Assembly (NCBI GenBank): GCA_022510905.1
Contig: JAFLSN010000001.1
Location: 62,001 to 126,000, forward strand
Direction: 5' to 3'
Origin: Treponema sp.
GTDB taxonomy: Bacteria > Spirochaetota > Spirochaetia > Treponematales > Treponemataceae
Length of the DNA stretch: 64,000 nt
A program made the translations under genes and the position numbers. Shown in pieces: positions 46,335 through 55,146 of the stretch. The notes under the pieces are model-generated. The model ran no database searches. It saw only the letters and a program-made list of their open reading frames with translations, and was not told where the DNA came from. Positions within the stretch are counted from its first letter, which is position 1. Each line of letters opens with the position of its first letter.

Positions 46335-48170
46335 TCACTGATCCAAAGGCAATCCGCCTGAAATCACAGCACGAATCCTGCGCACACCCGCCGATGACGA
46401 CTGTTCCTTTACAATCTTGAATTCGCCAATCTGCGCTGTATGCTGCACATGCGGCCCACCGCACACTTCCTTGCTGAACCATGCATCAGGGGCACCAATT
46501 GTGTACACTTTTACCTGGCTCTCGTATTTTTCGCCAAACAGGGCCCGCGCCCCGCTATTTTTGGCTTCTTCAAGAGGAAGAACTTCCATTGTTACCGGCA
46601 AATCCTTTTTAATCTGCTCGTTTACAATCGATTCAACCTGCTGGATTTCTTCTTTTGTCATGGCACGGTGAAAGCTAAAGTCAAAGCGCATGCGTTCTGG
46701 CGTGATATTGCTGCCTTTCTGCGCAACTTCGCTGCCAAGCACCTGCGTGAGAGCCGCCTGCAGCAAGTGAGTGGCTGTGTGGTATTTTGTAGTCACTTCG
46801 CTGTGGTCGCCAAGACCGCCCTTGAACGCCCCGGCAGAAAGGGTGCGACTTTCTTCCTGGTGCTTTTTTTCTTCGGACTTGAACCCTTCGATGTCAACGG
46901 TCATGCCGTTTTCCGCAGCCATTTCTTCCGTGATTTCGATGGGAAAACCGAATGTGTCGTACAGCCTGAAAGCCACCCGCCCTGGTATGATTTTTTTTGG
47001 ATTTTTTTGCAGATTTGGAAGCAGCTTCTGGAATTCAGCTTCTCCCGCCTTGAGCGTTTTACCGAACCGTTCTTCTTCGAGTGCCAGCTGCTCCTGCACA
47101 AACGCGGCATGTTCGGAAAGCTCGGGATAGGCGTTTTTGTATTCCTTGATTATGATTTCAGCAGGTTTTGCAAGAAATGCACCATCAATGCCAAGTTTGC
47201 GGCCATAACGCACGGCACGGCGGATGATGCGACGCAGAATGTATCCGGCACCTGTCCGCGCGGGAGTAACGGCCTGCGGGTCTCCCAAAATGAATGTGGC
47301 GGTGCGGGCATGGTCGGCTATTATCCTGATTGCCGCATCATCGGCATCATTTTCGCCATAGCTTTTACCGGCCAGCTGCTCAATGCAGGCTATAATCGGC
47401 TGGAATGCGTCAATTTCGTACACGCTTTTCATGCCGTTCAGCACAGAAACAGTGCGTTCCACACCCATGCCGGTGTCCACGCATTTACGGGCAAGCGGCT
47501 CATAAGAACCAGAAGCCGTTTTATTGTACTGCATGAACACATTGTTCCAAATTTCAAGATACTTTCCGCAGTGGCAGCCAGGACGACAATCCGGCCCGCA
47601 CTTGGGCTGGCCGTTATCATAAAAAATTTCCGTATCAGGCCCGCAGGGACCAGTCTGACCGGCAGGACCCCACCAGTTGTCTTTACGAGGCAAAAAGAAT
47701 ATGCGGTCACGGGGAATGCCCATCTCTTCCCAGCGTGAGGCAGCTTCGGTATCACGAGGAATTTCAGTGCCATCAGCATTTTTTTCACCGTCGAACACAG
47801 TTACATTCAGCTTTTCCGCAGGAATCCCCAGATATTGCGGATCGGTCAAAAATTCAAAGCTCCACTGAATCGATTCATGCTTGAAATATGAACCCAGCGA
47901 CCAGTTTCCCAGCATTTCAAAAAAAGTCAGATGGCTGGCGTCTCCCACAGAATCAATATCGCCAGTACGCACACACTTTTGGTAATCTGTCAGACGGTCG
48001 CCAGAGGGATGCCTTTCACCAAGCAGATATGGAACCAGCGGCTGCATACCCGCCGTAGTAAACAGCACAGTTGGATCGTTGTTCGGAATAAGCGATTTTC
48101 CGCTGATTTCAACATGTCCTTTTGACTTAAAAAAGGCTATATATTTAGAACGCAGTTCATGGACGGTCAT
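46335..48170 (-). CDS. alaS: alanyl-tRNA synthetase, short form
   Basis: 611 residues against about 875 in E. coli. Catalytic domain (FKSKGHVEISGKSLIPNNDPTVLFTTAGM, GCGPDTEIFYD-like GPCGPDTEIFY), tRNA-recognition region, and the editing domain with HxxxH (HTATH) and CGGPH zinc ligands. The chain ends right after the editing domain, so the oligomerisation/C-Ala domain is missing. Short AlaRS is, as I recall, a spirochaete trait. The promoter -10 box lies 8 nt before the ATG and no Shine-Dalgarno is seen. Confidence 0.93.
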   Translation of the reverse strand: MTVHELRSKYIAFFKSKGHVEISGKSLIPNNDPTVLFTTAGMQPLVPYLLGERHPSGDRLTDYQKCVRTGDIDSVGDASHLTFFEMLGNWSLGSYFKHESIQWSFEFLTDPQYLGIPAEKLNVTVFDGEKNADGTEIPRDTEAASRWEEMGIPRDRIFFLPRKDNWWGPAGQTGPCGPDTEIFYDNGQPKCGPDCRPGCHCGKYLEIWNNVFMQYNKTASGSYEPLARKCVDTGMGVERTVSVLNGMKSVYEIDAFQPIIACIEQLAGKSYGENDADDAAIRIIADHARTATFILGDPQAVTPARTGAGYILRRIIRRAVRYGRKLGIDGAFLAKPAEIIIKEYKNAYPELSEHAAFVQEQLALEEERFGKTLKAGEAEFQKLLPNLQKNPKKIIPGRVAFRLYDTFGFPIEITEEMAAENGMTVDIEGFKSEEKKHQEESRTLSAGAFKGGLGDHSEVTTKYHTATHLLQAALTQVLGSEVAQKGSNITPERMRFDFSFHRAMTKEEIQQVESIVNEQIKKDLPVTMEVLPLEEAKNSGARALFGEKYESQVKVYTIGAPDAWFSKEVCGGPHVQHTAQIGEFKIVKEQSSSAGVRRIRAVISGGLPLDQ

Positions 48171-48178
48171 AGCTTTTT

Positions 48179-48207
48179 ATAGTAGAATATAACAGCAAAT
48201 TAGTCAA
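48179..48207 (-). promoter_or_regulatory. alaS promoter, leaderless type
   Basis: Minus strand -35 TTGACT (48202-48207), 17-nt spacer, -10 TACTAT (48179-48184), 8 nt to the ATG at 48170. Confidence 0.7.
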
Positions 48208-48251
48208 TGTGTGCCAACGCTAATGCAGCAGATAAATGCAAACCTAACCAA

Positions 48252-48347
48252 CGCATCCGGCAAGCCCTAAAGATTTCTTAATATCACTGCTCAGTTATCA
48301 AATTCCAGAAAAGCCATACAAACCTTATGCATCGGGGTGTGTTGATT
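48252..48347 (-). repeat. intergenic repeat, copy D (left end and interior only)
   Basis: Minus strand: AATCAACACACCCCGATGCA, TAAGGTTT, then interior shared with copy E: TTGATAACT, AAGAAA, CTTTAG, TTGCCGG. The right end (TATGTACCC...CACGAAT) is absent. Same orientation as alaS. Confidence 0.65.
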
Positions 48348-48448
48348 TTGAGCCGCCTGCCCGGAGTGTCATGTCTGGCGGCAAAGGTGCCGTCAGGCGC
48401 GGTGCAGCTTTTCCGCAGGCAGCTCCACTGTCTTCCGTTGTTTTTTTT

Positions 48449-48611
48449 TGCGCAAACAGTGCTATCATTTTTATATTAAAAGACGGAAGCTGGCAGAGCG
48501 GCCGTCAGCCATGCGGACATTCCACGGCATGGTTTTCTGCGCAACACAGCCGCACACATGCGCGGATGATTCCAAATCACATGTACATGTGAAAGTCCGT
48601 CACAGCGGACT
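48449..48611 (+). ncRNA. possible structured RNA gene
   Basis: Promoter-like TTGCGC, 17 nt, TTATAT (about 48449-48477), then a region without a credible ORF containing a perfect 16-bp palindrome TCACATGTACATGTGA (48577-48592), directly followed by hairpin AGTCCG/CGGACT (48594-48611). No match to RNase P RNA, SRP RNA, tmRNA or tRNA that I can see. Confidence 0.25.
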
Positions 48612-48819
48612 ATGCGTGGACGTTATAGCAGGCTGTTGCCAGATGTAACTACCACACATATATTTCCAGCGATGAAAAAAAACTTGGAGTTAAAATCGGC
48701 GACGGTATTTCAACGCTGATTTTAAACGTTCCTTGAAAAAAAACATTTGGCAGAATAGAAACGTGGGTGTATAATTGAAAAGATTGTGCAGCCACCGTGC
48801 TGGATGTACATGCACGGTA

Positions 48820-48847
48820 TTGACATTTTGACACATTTTGTCATAAT
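48820..48847 (+). promoter_or_regulatory. fab operon promoter with inverted repeat
   Basis: Perfect -35 TTGACA (48820-48825), 16-nt spacer, -10 CATAAT (48842-48847). TGACA-N5-TGTCA (48829-48843) lies between and overlaps the -10, well placed for a repressor. Confidence 0.65.
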
Positions 48848-48866
48848 ACACAGACGAGGTACGATG

Positions 48867-49823
48867 ATGGCAAAAAAATATGCGTTTTTATTTCCCGGAC
48901 AGGGAGCACAGGCCCCTGGAATGCTACAGGACGTGGCAGAAGCGTTTCCGACCGCAAAAAAAGTGATTGACGACATCTCTGGCATTGCAGGCATGGATGT
49001 GGCTTCTATCCTGTGGAATATTGATGCCGCAGAGCTGAGCCGCAGCGACAACAGCCAGATGGCAATTACCGCCGCGTCGCTTGCAATCATCGCAGTGCTT
49101 AAAGAAAAGGGCATAGAACCTTCTGCCGTTATGGGATTCAGCCTTGGAGAATTTCCTGCATTGTACGCTGCCGGAGTGCTTTCGTTTGAAGACGTGGTAA
49201 AAGTTGTAAAAGACCGTGGTGCCATAATGCAGGCAGTATGCGAAGAAATCGCAGCCGCCAACGAAGGCCATGCCCCTGGAATGAGTGCAATCATAGGACT
49301 GACTCCCGAAAAAGTAAAAGAAATTGCCGCTGGCATACCAGATGCCTACGCTGCCAACATGAACTCGACACGGCAGACCGTTATCAGCGGAACGTTCGAT
49401 GCGCTTGACAAAGCAGAAAAGCAGGCCACCGAAGCGGGCGCAAAACGCGCACTTCGTCTGAAGGTTGCAGGTCCGTTTCATAGTCCGCTCATGCAAAAAG
49501 CTGCCGACAATTTTGAAAAGGCCATCGCAGATGTTACATTCAACAACCCGACGATTCCGCTGTTCAGCAACGTGACTGGAAAACAGGTTGCAACAGGTGA
49601 AGAAGCAAAAAAATCAGCCGTGCTGCACTTGACACACCCGGTGCTGTGGACAGACGAAGAGGACGTGTTGGGAGGAATCATCGCCGCCGACACCACGCAC
49701 GAATGGAAAGTGCTTGAACCCGGCCCTGGCAAAGTGCTTTCAAACCTGTGGAGGGACAGCCCCTTTGGTGCCGAACATCCCGCGGAAAGCATAAACACAG
49801 CCGAAGCAATCTCAGCGTTGTAA
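48867..49823 (+). CDS. fabD: malonyl-CoA:ACP transacylase
   Basis: 318 residues. FLFPGQGAQAPGM at the N-terminus, the nucleophile motif GFSLGEFPALYAAG (GxSxG), and the catalytic His in VAGPFHSPLM. Loads malonyl groups on ACP for fatty-acid synthesis. Two adjacent ATGs exist at 48864 and 48867; GAGG is 7 nt from the second, which I chose. First gene of the fab cluster; fabG follows after 16 bp. Confidence 0.93.
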   Translation: MAKKYAFLFPGQGAQAPGMLQDVAEAFPTAKKVIDDISGIAGMDVASILWNIDAAELSRSDNSQMAITAASLAIIAVLKEKGIEPSAVMGFSLGEFPALYAAGVLSFEDVVKVVKDRGAIMQAVCEEIAAANEGHAPGMSAIIGLTPEKVKEIAAGIPDAYAANMNSTRQTVISGTFDALDKAEKQATEAGAKRALRLKVAGPFHSPLMQKAADNFEKAIADVTFNNPTIPLFSNVTGKQVATGEEAKKSAVLHLTHPVLWTDEEDVLGGIIAADTTHEWKVLEPGPGKVLSNLWRDSPFGAEHPAESINTAEAISAL

Positions 49824-49839
49824 TTCTGGAGGAACAACC

Positions 49840-50583
49840 ATGCTGCTTGCAAACAAAAAAGCGTTGGTCACAGGTTCATCCCGTGGCATTGGTCGAAAAA
49901 TAGCTGAAACATTTTTACGGGAAGGGGCCGAAGTGTGGGGCATGTGCACACACGAATCCGCAGGCAAAGCTGAGCTTGAATCGCTTGCCACCGAACACAA
50001 CAGCGCATTCCATGAGTTTTATGCCGATGCCGCAAACGCCGAAGCCCTTTCCGCAGCTGTAAAAGAAGCGCTGGCCCAATCAGGTGGATTCGATGTGCTG
50101 GTAAACAACGCCGGCATTACGCGCGATACTCTCAGCTTCCGGATGAAAAAAGAAGACTGGGATTCCGTGCTTGCTGTCAACCTTACATCTGTGTTTTTAA
50201 CATGCCAGATTGTGAGCAACGACATGATTCGCAAACGGAGCGGTTCTATCATCAACATGACATCCATCGTAGGTATCCACGGTGGGGCCGGACAGGTAAA
50301 CTATGCCGCAAGCAAAGGCGGACTCATCGCATTTTCAAAATCGCTTGCAAAAGAAACTGGCGGACGCGGTGTTCGGGTAAACTGCATTGCGCCTGGCTTT
50401 ATAGACACCGACATGACACGCGCCGTAAAAGAAGACGTGCGGGCCGCCTGGGTGGAACAGATTCCGCTTAAAAGGGTGGGCACTCCTGACGACGTAGCAA
50501 ACACAGCCCTGTTCCTCGCAAGCGATCTCAGCACCTACATAACCGGCCAAATCATCGGGGTAGACGGTGGCATGGGATGCTGA
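49840..50583 (+). CDS. fabG: 3-oxoacyl-[ACP] reductase
   Basis: 247 residues, short-chain dehydrogenase. NADPH site KALVTGSSRGIGRKIAE, NNAG, catalytic Ser in INMTSIVG and YAASK (YxxxK), C-terminal TGQIIGVDGGMGC. Reduces 3-ketoacyl-ACP. GGAGG lies 7 nt before the ATG. Between it and fabF lies repeat copy F; no acpP is present in that gap. Confidence 0.94.
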   Translation: MLLANKKALVTGSSRGIGRKIAETFLREGAEVWGMCTHESAGKAELESLATEHNSAFHEFYADAANAEALSAAVKEALAQSGGFDVLVNNAGITRDTLSFRMKKEDWDSVLAVNLTSVFLTCQIVSNDMIRKRSGSIINMTSIVGIHGGAGQVNYAASKGGLIAFSKSLAKETGGRGVRVNCIAPGFIDTDMTRAVKEDVRAAWVEQIPLKRVGTPDDVANTALFLASDLSTYITGQIIGVDGGMGC

Positions 50584-50590
50584 TGTACAA

Positions 50591-50642
50591 AATCAATACA
50601 TCCCGGCGCAGAAGCAAGGTATACACCCTTTCCGCTCGAATC
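50591..50642 (+). repeat. intergenic repeat, copy F (short form)
   Basis: AATCAATACATCCCGGCGCA, GAAGCAAGGT, ATACACCCTTTCCGCTCGAA. A piece of the long-form interior (CAGATTTTGCCGG) follows the right end near 50655. Lies 5' of fabF, same orientation. Confidence 0.75.
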
Positions 50643-50779
50643 AAATTGGCCTTACAGATTTTGCCGGAGCAAAACCTTGTCGCAAAAATATAAGCGAGCG
50701 GATATGCAGAACTGTGAAATAAAAAGGCTGTGCAAATGGCTTTTCCACCGAGTTTGCGTTGCAAACTTGCATATTAACT

Positions 50780-50800
50780 GCCACTTCAATTAGAAGCGGC
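50780..50800 (+). promoter_or_regulatory. small hairpin upstream of fabF
   Basis: GCCACTTC-AATTA-GAAGCGGC, one mismatch. A closely similar stem (GCCACTTC/GAAGCGGC) occurs in the sugar-operon leader near 10110. Confidence 0.4.
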
Positions 50801-50856
50801 TTAAAAATTCAAATCGGAAGTTAAAACTTTCTTCTTGACTTTTATAGGAGACAGGA

Positions 50857-52101
50857 ATGCGTAGAGTTGTTGTAACAGGTTTGGGGTGTGTTTCCCCGCT
50901 GGGAAATTCTGTTGATGAAACATGGGCCGCAGTCCGCGCAGGAAAAAGTGGCATTGCCACAATCGCCCATATTGACCCTGCGCCGTTCAAGGTAAAATAT
51001 GATGCTGAGGTAAAGAATTTCAATCCAAACGACTACATGGACGAAGCTGCGGCACGCAAGATGGCTCGCTTTTCGCAATATGCCGTGGCAGCGGCAAAGC
51101 AGGCGCTTGAAGATTCCTCGCTCATTGACCAAAAAGACGTGCTTGATACGGCCGGCATATATCTTGGGGTTGGCATTGGCGGTTTTGAAGTTATGGAAAA
51201 CAGCATGAAAAGTTACTTTGATTCAAACTTTCAGCGAATTCCTCCGATGTCAGTGCCAGAGCTGATTCCCAACGAAGCAGCTGCAAACATCAGCATTTCT
51301 TTTGGCCTGCATGGAGCCACCCACACAATTGTTACGGCTTGTGCCTCTGGAACAGATGCCATCGGTGACGCACTCGACAACATTCGGGTCGGTCGCCACG
51401 ATGTGCTGCTTGCGGGCGGGGCCGAAAGCACAGAAAACGGATTCGGTTTTATCGGATTTACTGTGCTCCATGCGCTCAGCACAAAATGGGCAGATGCACC
51501 CGAAAAATCAAGCCGCCCGTTTGACAAGCAGCGAGACGGATTTGTAATGGGTGAAGGCAGCACAATTCTGGTTCTTGAAGAATATGAGCATGCCAAAAAA
51601 CGTGGCGCAAAAATTTATGCTGAAGTGATTGGCTATGGTGCTTCGAGCGATGGCTACCACCTGACAGCCCCCAACCCTGACGGTGTTATCGGAGCCCGCG
51701 CCATGACGCTGGCACTAAAAGACGCAGGGCTCAAACCCGAAGAAGTTGACTATTACAACGCGCACGGCACCAGCACAAAACTGAATGATGCCGGTGAAAC
51801 AAAGATGCTTCACATGGCTTTTGGTGAAGCCGCAAAAAAACTGCACATTTCTTCCACCAAGAGCATGACCGGACACTGCCTGGGCAACGCCGGTTCATTG
51901 GAAGCAATGCTGAGCATAAAGGCCATCCAGGACAATTTTATCCCCCCCACCATCAACCTCGACGAACCCGATGTTGAAGGCGGCTGCGATTTGGATTACA
52001 CGCCCAACAAAGGCATTGAAACCAACGTGAATGTTGCCATGAGCGGAAACTTTGGTTTTGGCGGCCACAACGGCATTGTGGTATTCCGCAAAGCCAACTG
52101 A
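50857..52101 (+). CDS. fabF: 3-oxoacyl-[ACP] synthase II
   Basis: 414 residues, thiolase fold. Starts RRVVVTGLGCVSPLG; catalytic Cys in VTACASGTDAIG (about residue 165), His in NAHGTSTKLND (about 305) and His in SMTGHCLGNAG (about 340). Elongates acyl-ACP with malonyl-ACP. GGAG lies before the ATG. fabZ follows after 8 bp. Confidence 0.94.
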   Translation: MRRVVVTGLGCVSPLGNSVDETWAAVRAGKSGIATIAHIDPAPFKVKYDAEVKNFNPNDYMDEAAARKMARFSQYAVAAAKQALEDSSLIDQKDVLDTAGIYLGVGIGGFEVMENSMKSYFDSNFQRIPPMSVPELIPNEAAANISISFGLHGATHTIVTACASGTDAIGDALDNIRVGRHDVLLAGGAESTENGFGFIGFTVLHALSTKWADAPEKSSRPFDKQRDGFVMGEGSTILVLEEYEHAKKRGAKIYAEVIGYGASSDGYHLTAPNPDGVIGARAMTLALKDAGLKPEEVDYYNAHGTSTKLNDAGETKMLHMAFGEAAKKLHISSTKSMTGHCLGNAGSLEAMLSIKAIQDNFIPPTINLDEPDVEGGCDLDYTPNKGIETNVNVAMSGNFGFGGHNGIVVFRKAN

Positions 52102-52109
52102 GGTAGCCC

Positions 52110-52550
52110 ATGAGCGTAACAACCGACATTCAGAGCCTTTTGCCGCACCGCAAGCCGTTTTTGTTTGTTGATTCCATCGAAAGCATCGATGAAAATGGCT
52201 GCGTGTGCACAAGGACTTTTACCGAAGATGATTTTTTCTTTAAGGGACATTTTCCTGAATACCCCGTGGTGCCAGGTGTCATCTTGATTGAGACGATGGC
52301 GCAGGGGGGTGGAGCCGCATTGAGCTACAAAAAAATCTTTGCGGAAGGAAGCCTTTTTTTTCTTGCCTCGGTAGACAAAGTGAAGTTCCGGCACCAAGTG
52401 AGGCCTGGCGACACGGTGCGCATGGAAGTAACAAACCTCCGTGTAAGCCCACGCATGGTCAAACAGTCTGGCAAAGCTTATGTTGGCCAGGAATTGTGCG
52501 CCGAAGCCGAATGGATGTGCCTTGTTGGTAACGCCGATGCGGTAAAATAA
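52110..52550 (+). CDS. fabZ: 3-hydroxyacyl-[ACP] dehydratase
   Basis: 146 residues, hot-dog fold. IQSLLPHRKPFLFVD at the N-terminus and the active-site segment GHFPEYPVVPGVILIETMAQ with catalytic His and Glu. Dehydrates 3-hydroxyacyl-ACP. Last gene of the fab cluster, ended by a terminator. fabI/fabK, fabH and acpP must lie elsewhere. Confidence 0.93.
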   Translation: MSVTTDIQSLLPHRKPFLFVDSIESIDENGCVCTRTFTEDDFFFKGHFPEYPVVPGVILIETMAQGGGAALSYKKIFAEGSLFFLASVDKVKFRHQVRPGDTVRMEVTNLRVSPRMVKQSGKAYVGQELCAEAEWMCLVGNADAVK

Positions 52551-52591
52551 CACTTTCAAAGCAAAACAGAGCCACTCCATACGAATTCCGC

Positions 52592-52628
52592 AGGCTGAAT
52601 GGAACTAGCCCATTCAGCCTTTTTTATA
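52592..52628 (+). terminator. fab operon terminator
   Basis: GGCTGAATGG / CCATTCAGCC stem with a short loop, followed by TTTTTTAT. Confidence 0.9.
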
Positions 52629-52725
52629 TTCAATTATATATTTCACAAAGTTCAAAATATGCGTGGCAGAATTGTATTTGTTCGCTCGGTTAGCCACTCG
52701 GCTTGCGCGGGTACACTTCTTTTGC

Positions 52726-52754
52726 TTGACCTTATTCATTTTAAACGTGATAAT
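52726..52754 (+). promoter_or_regulatory. promoter of the PilZ gene, leaderless type
   Basis: -35 TTGACC (52726-52731), 17-nt spacer, -10 GATAAT (52749-52754), 7 nt to the ATG at 52762. No Shine-Dalgarno. Confidence 0.65.
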
Positions 52755-52761
52755 TCACTTT

Positions 52762-53151
52762 ATGGAAAATCAAAACCGTAGGGAACCGCGTTACGACAAC
52801 ACTGGCCGGGTTGAATCTGCCGAACTGTGTGCACTGCCTGGTGTACTAGATGATATAAGCATTTCTGGGTGCCGAGTGCATTTTCCGATTCCGTTTTCCA
52901 TCGACATGGAAAATGACTATGAATTGATGGTGAAACTTTCATACAAGGGCACCATACACACGTTTGAGCTGCTGGTGCATCCCCGCTGGCTCAAAACTGA
53001 CGATGAAAAAACCACGATAGGTTTCAGCATTTTACGTTCGCCAGACTCGCCAAAGCTTGCCACATTCATTACGCTACTCACCGAAGATGCAGAAGACAAA
53101 AACAACGTGTCGAACCTTATAATCGATTCAACCGTGCATTTTATAAACTGA
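52762..53151 (+). CDS. PilZ-domain protein, probable c-di-GMP receptor
   Basis: 129 residues, single domain. The c-di-GMP-binding signature is intact: arginines in NRREPRY (RxxxR) at the N-terminus and DISISGCRVHF (D/NxSxxG) about 30 residues later. Likely a small cytoplasmic effector that changes partner activity on binding c-di-GMP, for example motility in spirochaetes. The frame is open from 52663, but the promoter and domain start support 52762. rlmM-like gene starts 5 bp after its stop. Confidence 0.8.
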   Translation: MENQNRREPRYDNTGRVESAELCALPGVLDDISISGCRVHFPIPFSIDMENDYELMVKLSYKGTIHTFELLVHPRWLKTDDEKTTIGFSILRSPDSPKLATFITLLTEDAEDKNNVSNLIIDSTVHFIN

Positions 53152-53156
53152 ACGCC

Positions 53157-54122
53157 ATGCCATTTTCTTACGAAGCGATTGATGCAACAGCATTTCTAGC
53201 GTTTCCAGAGCAGAGTTCCATGCTGCAAACCGAGCTTGCTGAGCGTCTCCAGATTGACGCTTCTGCGCAGACTGCATACGGAGATTTACTGGTTGTGCCA
53301 TTTGTGCCAGCGGAATGTCCGCTTCCGTTTTGGTGCCGAACCGCAATGCTTGAGCCGAACATAATTCATTTTGATTCTATCGGAGACGCAGCTTCCGCGC
53401 TCCGTGCCATGCAGCGGTCATGGGCACCATACCAGTATGCGCATTTTCGCCGGGCTGCGCTCATTCAACAAAAACTTCCGCATGTGCAGCTAAAGCCCCG
53501 CACATTTCCATGCGAACTGCCTGCAAGTCCAATCGGCCTTTACACATTGATTGACGAACACACCATGATTGCGTCTGCAAAAACATCCAGCGTACTTCCG
53601 GCAGGAACACTCAGCTGGATAGAAGATCATAAAAACCCGCCAAGCCGTGCCTACCTAAAACTGCAAGAAAGCCTTGTACTGGCACGTCATTTTTTTGGCG
53701 TTGACTTGCCACATTCAAAAAGCCGCTGCCTGGAAGCAGGGGCCTGCCCCGGTGGATGGACGCACGTGCTTGTGCAGCTGGGAGCAAAAGTCCATGCCGT
53801 TGACCGCACAGAACTGGTTCCCTCGCTCATGCAGAATCCACTCGTTACATTTCAGACTCACGATGCATTTACGCTGTCGCCCGAAGAGCTGGGCATGTTT
53901 GACTGGGTGTTCAGTGATGTGATTTGCTATCCCGGGCGGCTGCTTGAATGGATTCAGCGCTGGCTTTCAAGCGGCAACACAAAAAACATGATATGCACAA
54001 TAAAGCTGCAAGGCACCACCGACTGGCAAATGATTGAAAAATTCGCTCAAATTCCGCAGAGCCGAGTGGTACACCTGAACTACAACAAACACGAGCTTAC
54101 ATTCATTCACTGCGGGGAGTAA
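53157..54122 (+). CDS. RlmM-like 23S rRNA 2'-O-ribose methyltransferase
   Basis: 321 residues. N-terminal region resembling a THUMP-like RNA-binding part, then an FtsJ-type Rossmann fold: SAM motif CLEAGACPGGWTHVL (about 190), VHAVDRTEL, DWVFSDVICYPGRLLEW with catalytic Asp, and catalytic Lys in CTIKLQG. RlmM methylates C2498 in E. coli 23S rRNA; the same target is inferred. Its 3' end overlaps the convergent metA by 20 bp. Confidence 0.8.
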   Translation: MPFSYEAIDATAFLAFPEQSSMLQTELAERLQIDASAQTAYGDLLVVPFVPAECPLPFWCRTAMLEPNIIHFDSIGDAASALRAMQRSWAPYQYAHFRRAALIQQKLPHVQLKPRTFPCELPASPIGLYTLIDEHTMIASAKTSSVLPAGTLSWIEDHKNPPSRAYLKLQESLVLARHFFGVDLPHSKSRCLEAGACPGGWTHVLVQLGAKVHAVDRTELVPSLMQNPLVTFQTHDAFTLSPEELGMFDWVFSDVICYPGRLLEWIQRWLSSGNTKNMICTIKLQGTTDWQMIEKFAQIPQSRVVHLNYNKHELTFIHCGE

Positions 54123-55032
54123 TATCCTTTAGCCGATACGGTGTAGCTTGATACACATAATAGTTGAGCCAGTTTGAATAAAAAAGATGCGCCGTACTCC
54201 GCCAGCTTGAGTAAACAGGTTTTTTGGGGTCATTGTCTGTAAAATAATTTTCGGGCATGGCGGTATCAAGCCCTTTTTTTATATCACGGAAATACTCTTT
54301 GGCAAGCGTATCGGGATCATATTCAAGATGGCCTGTCATAAAAATAGAACGACTGTCATTTGACTTTACAAGCGTCACTCCGCTCACCGAAGAATTGGCA
54401 AGCAGCGTTACGTTTTTGTTAGCCTTTACCTCGGCAGGTTTTATCATCGTGTAGCGTGAAGTTGGAACTGGAAAATAATCGTCAAAGCCGCGCAAAAGCG
54501 GTTCCGTAGGCATAATCAATTTTGAATAATACACGCCAAAAAATTTTGTGCGCACCAGATGTTTGTTAATGCCGTACAAGTGGTACAGTCCTGCCATGGC
54601 ACCCCAGCAGATGTACAAAGTGCAGAACACGTTGATTTTTGCGTAGTCCATGATTTTACACAGCTCGGCCCAATAGTCAACCTGCTCAAACGGAAGCTGT
54701 TCAACAGGAGCGCCCGTGATAATCATGCCGTCAAATTTTCTTTTGAACACTTCTTTTGAAGAAATATAGAATTTTTCCAAGTGCTCTTTTCCGATGTGGG
54801 TCGAAACATGGCCTTCCATGCGCACTAGCGATACTTCAACTTGAAGCGGCGTGTTTGCCAGCAGACGGAGCAACTGCGTTTCCGTGTCCAGCTTTGTGGG
54901 CATCAAATTTACAATGGCAATACGCAGCGGCCGAATATCCTGCGAGGAGGCCCGGTCGGATGTCATCACAAAGATGTTCTCGCTTTCGAGCGTTGAACGA
55001 GCCGGCAAATCAGCGTCAATCTTTATGGGCAT
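54103..55032 (-). CDS. metA: homoserine O-acyltransferase (MetA family)
   Basis: 309 residues. Starts MPIKIDADLPA; catalytic Cys in TLYICWGAMAGLYHLYG (about residue 142); His and Glu in FMTGHLEYD (about 235). Acylates homoserine in methionine synthesis; MetA proteins may use acetyl-CoA or succinyl-CoA, which I cannot decide here. The frame extends upstream to 55158, but AAGGAGGTG 5 nt before 55032 fixes the start. The mRNA has a leader of about 190 nt with a hairpin. Confidence 0.92.
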   Translation of the reverse strand: MPIKIDADLPARSTLESENIFVMTSDRASSQDIRPLRIAIVNLMPTKLDTETQLLRLLANTPLQVEVSLVRMEGHVSTHIGKEHLEKFYISSKEVFKRKFDGMIITGAPVEQLPFEQVDYWAELCKIMDYAKINVFCTLYICWGAMAGLYHLYGINKHLVRTKFFGVYYSKLIMPTEPLLRGFDDYFPVPTSRYTMIKPAEVKANKNVTLLANSSVSGVTLVKSNDSRSIFMTGHLEYDPDTLAKEYFRDIKKGLDTAMPENYFTDNDPKKPVYSSWRSTAHLFYSNWLNYYVYQATPYRLKDITPRSE

Positions 55033-55112
55033 CTTTACACCTCCTTTTTGTTTTGAAAACCATACAAGAAAATTCTGCACAAAAATCAAAAATTGGATTA
55101 ACCGAACTATCC

Positions 55113-55146
55113 AGTTTTCAGGTGGCTTGCATTGCAACTGAAAATC
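55113..55146 (-). promoter_or_regulatory. nested hairpin in the metA leader
   Basis: TTTTCAG (55115-55121) pairs with CTGAAAA (55138-55144), enclosing TTGC-ATT-GCAA. Part of a long leader; I found no match to SAM-I, SAM-II or T-box cores. Confidence 0.4.

Larger units (their letters stand above)
48171..48866. other. intergenic region alaS-fabD
   Basis: Holds the alaS promoter, repeat copy D (48252-48347, minus), a stretch with several inverted repeats and no credible gene (48350-48730), and the fabD promoter (48820-48847). Confidence 0.55.

Noticed and set aside
46440-47738. 432-codon plus-strand open frame
   Set aside because: Antisense to alaS, whose motifs are unmistakable.
48484-48560. 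tRNA-like segment (GGCAGAGCGGCC)
   Set aside because: No T-arm, anticodon arm or acceptor pairing can be drawn.
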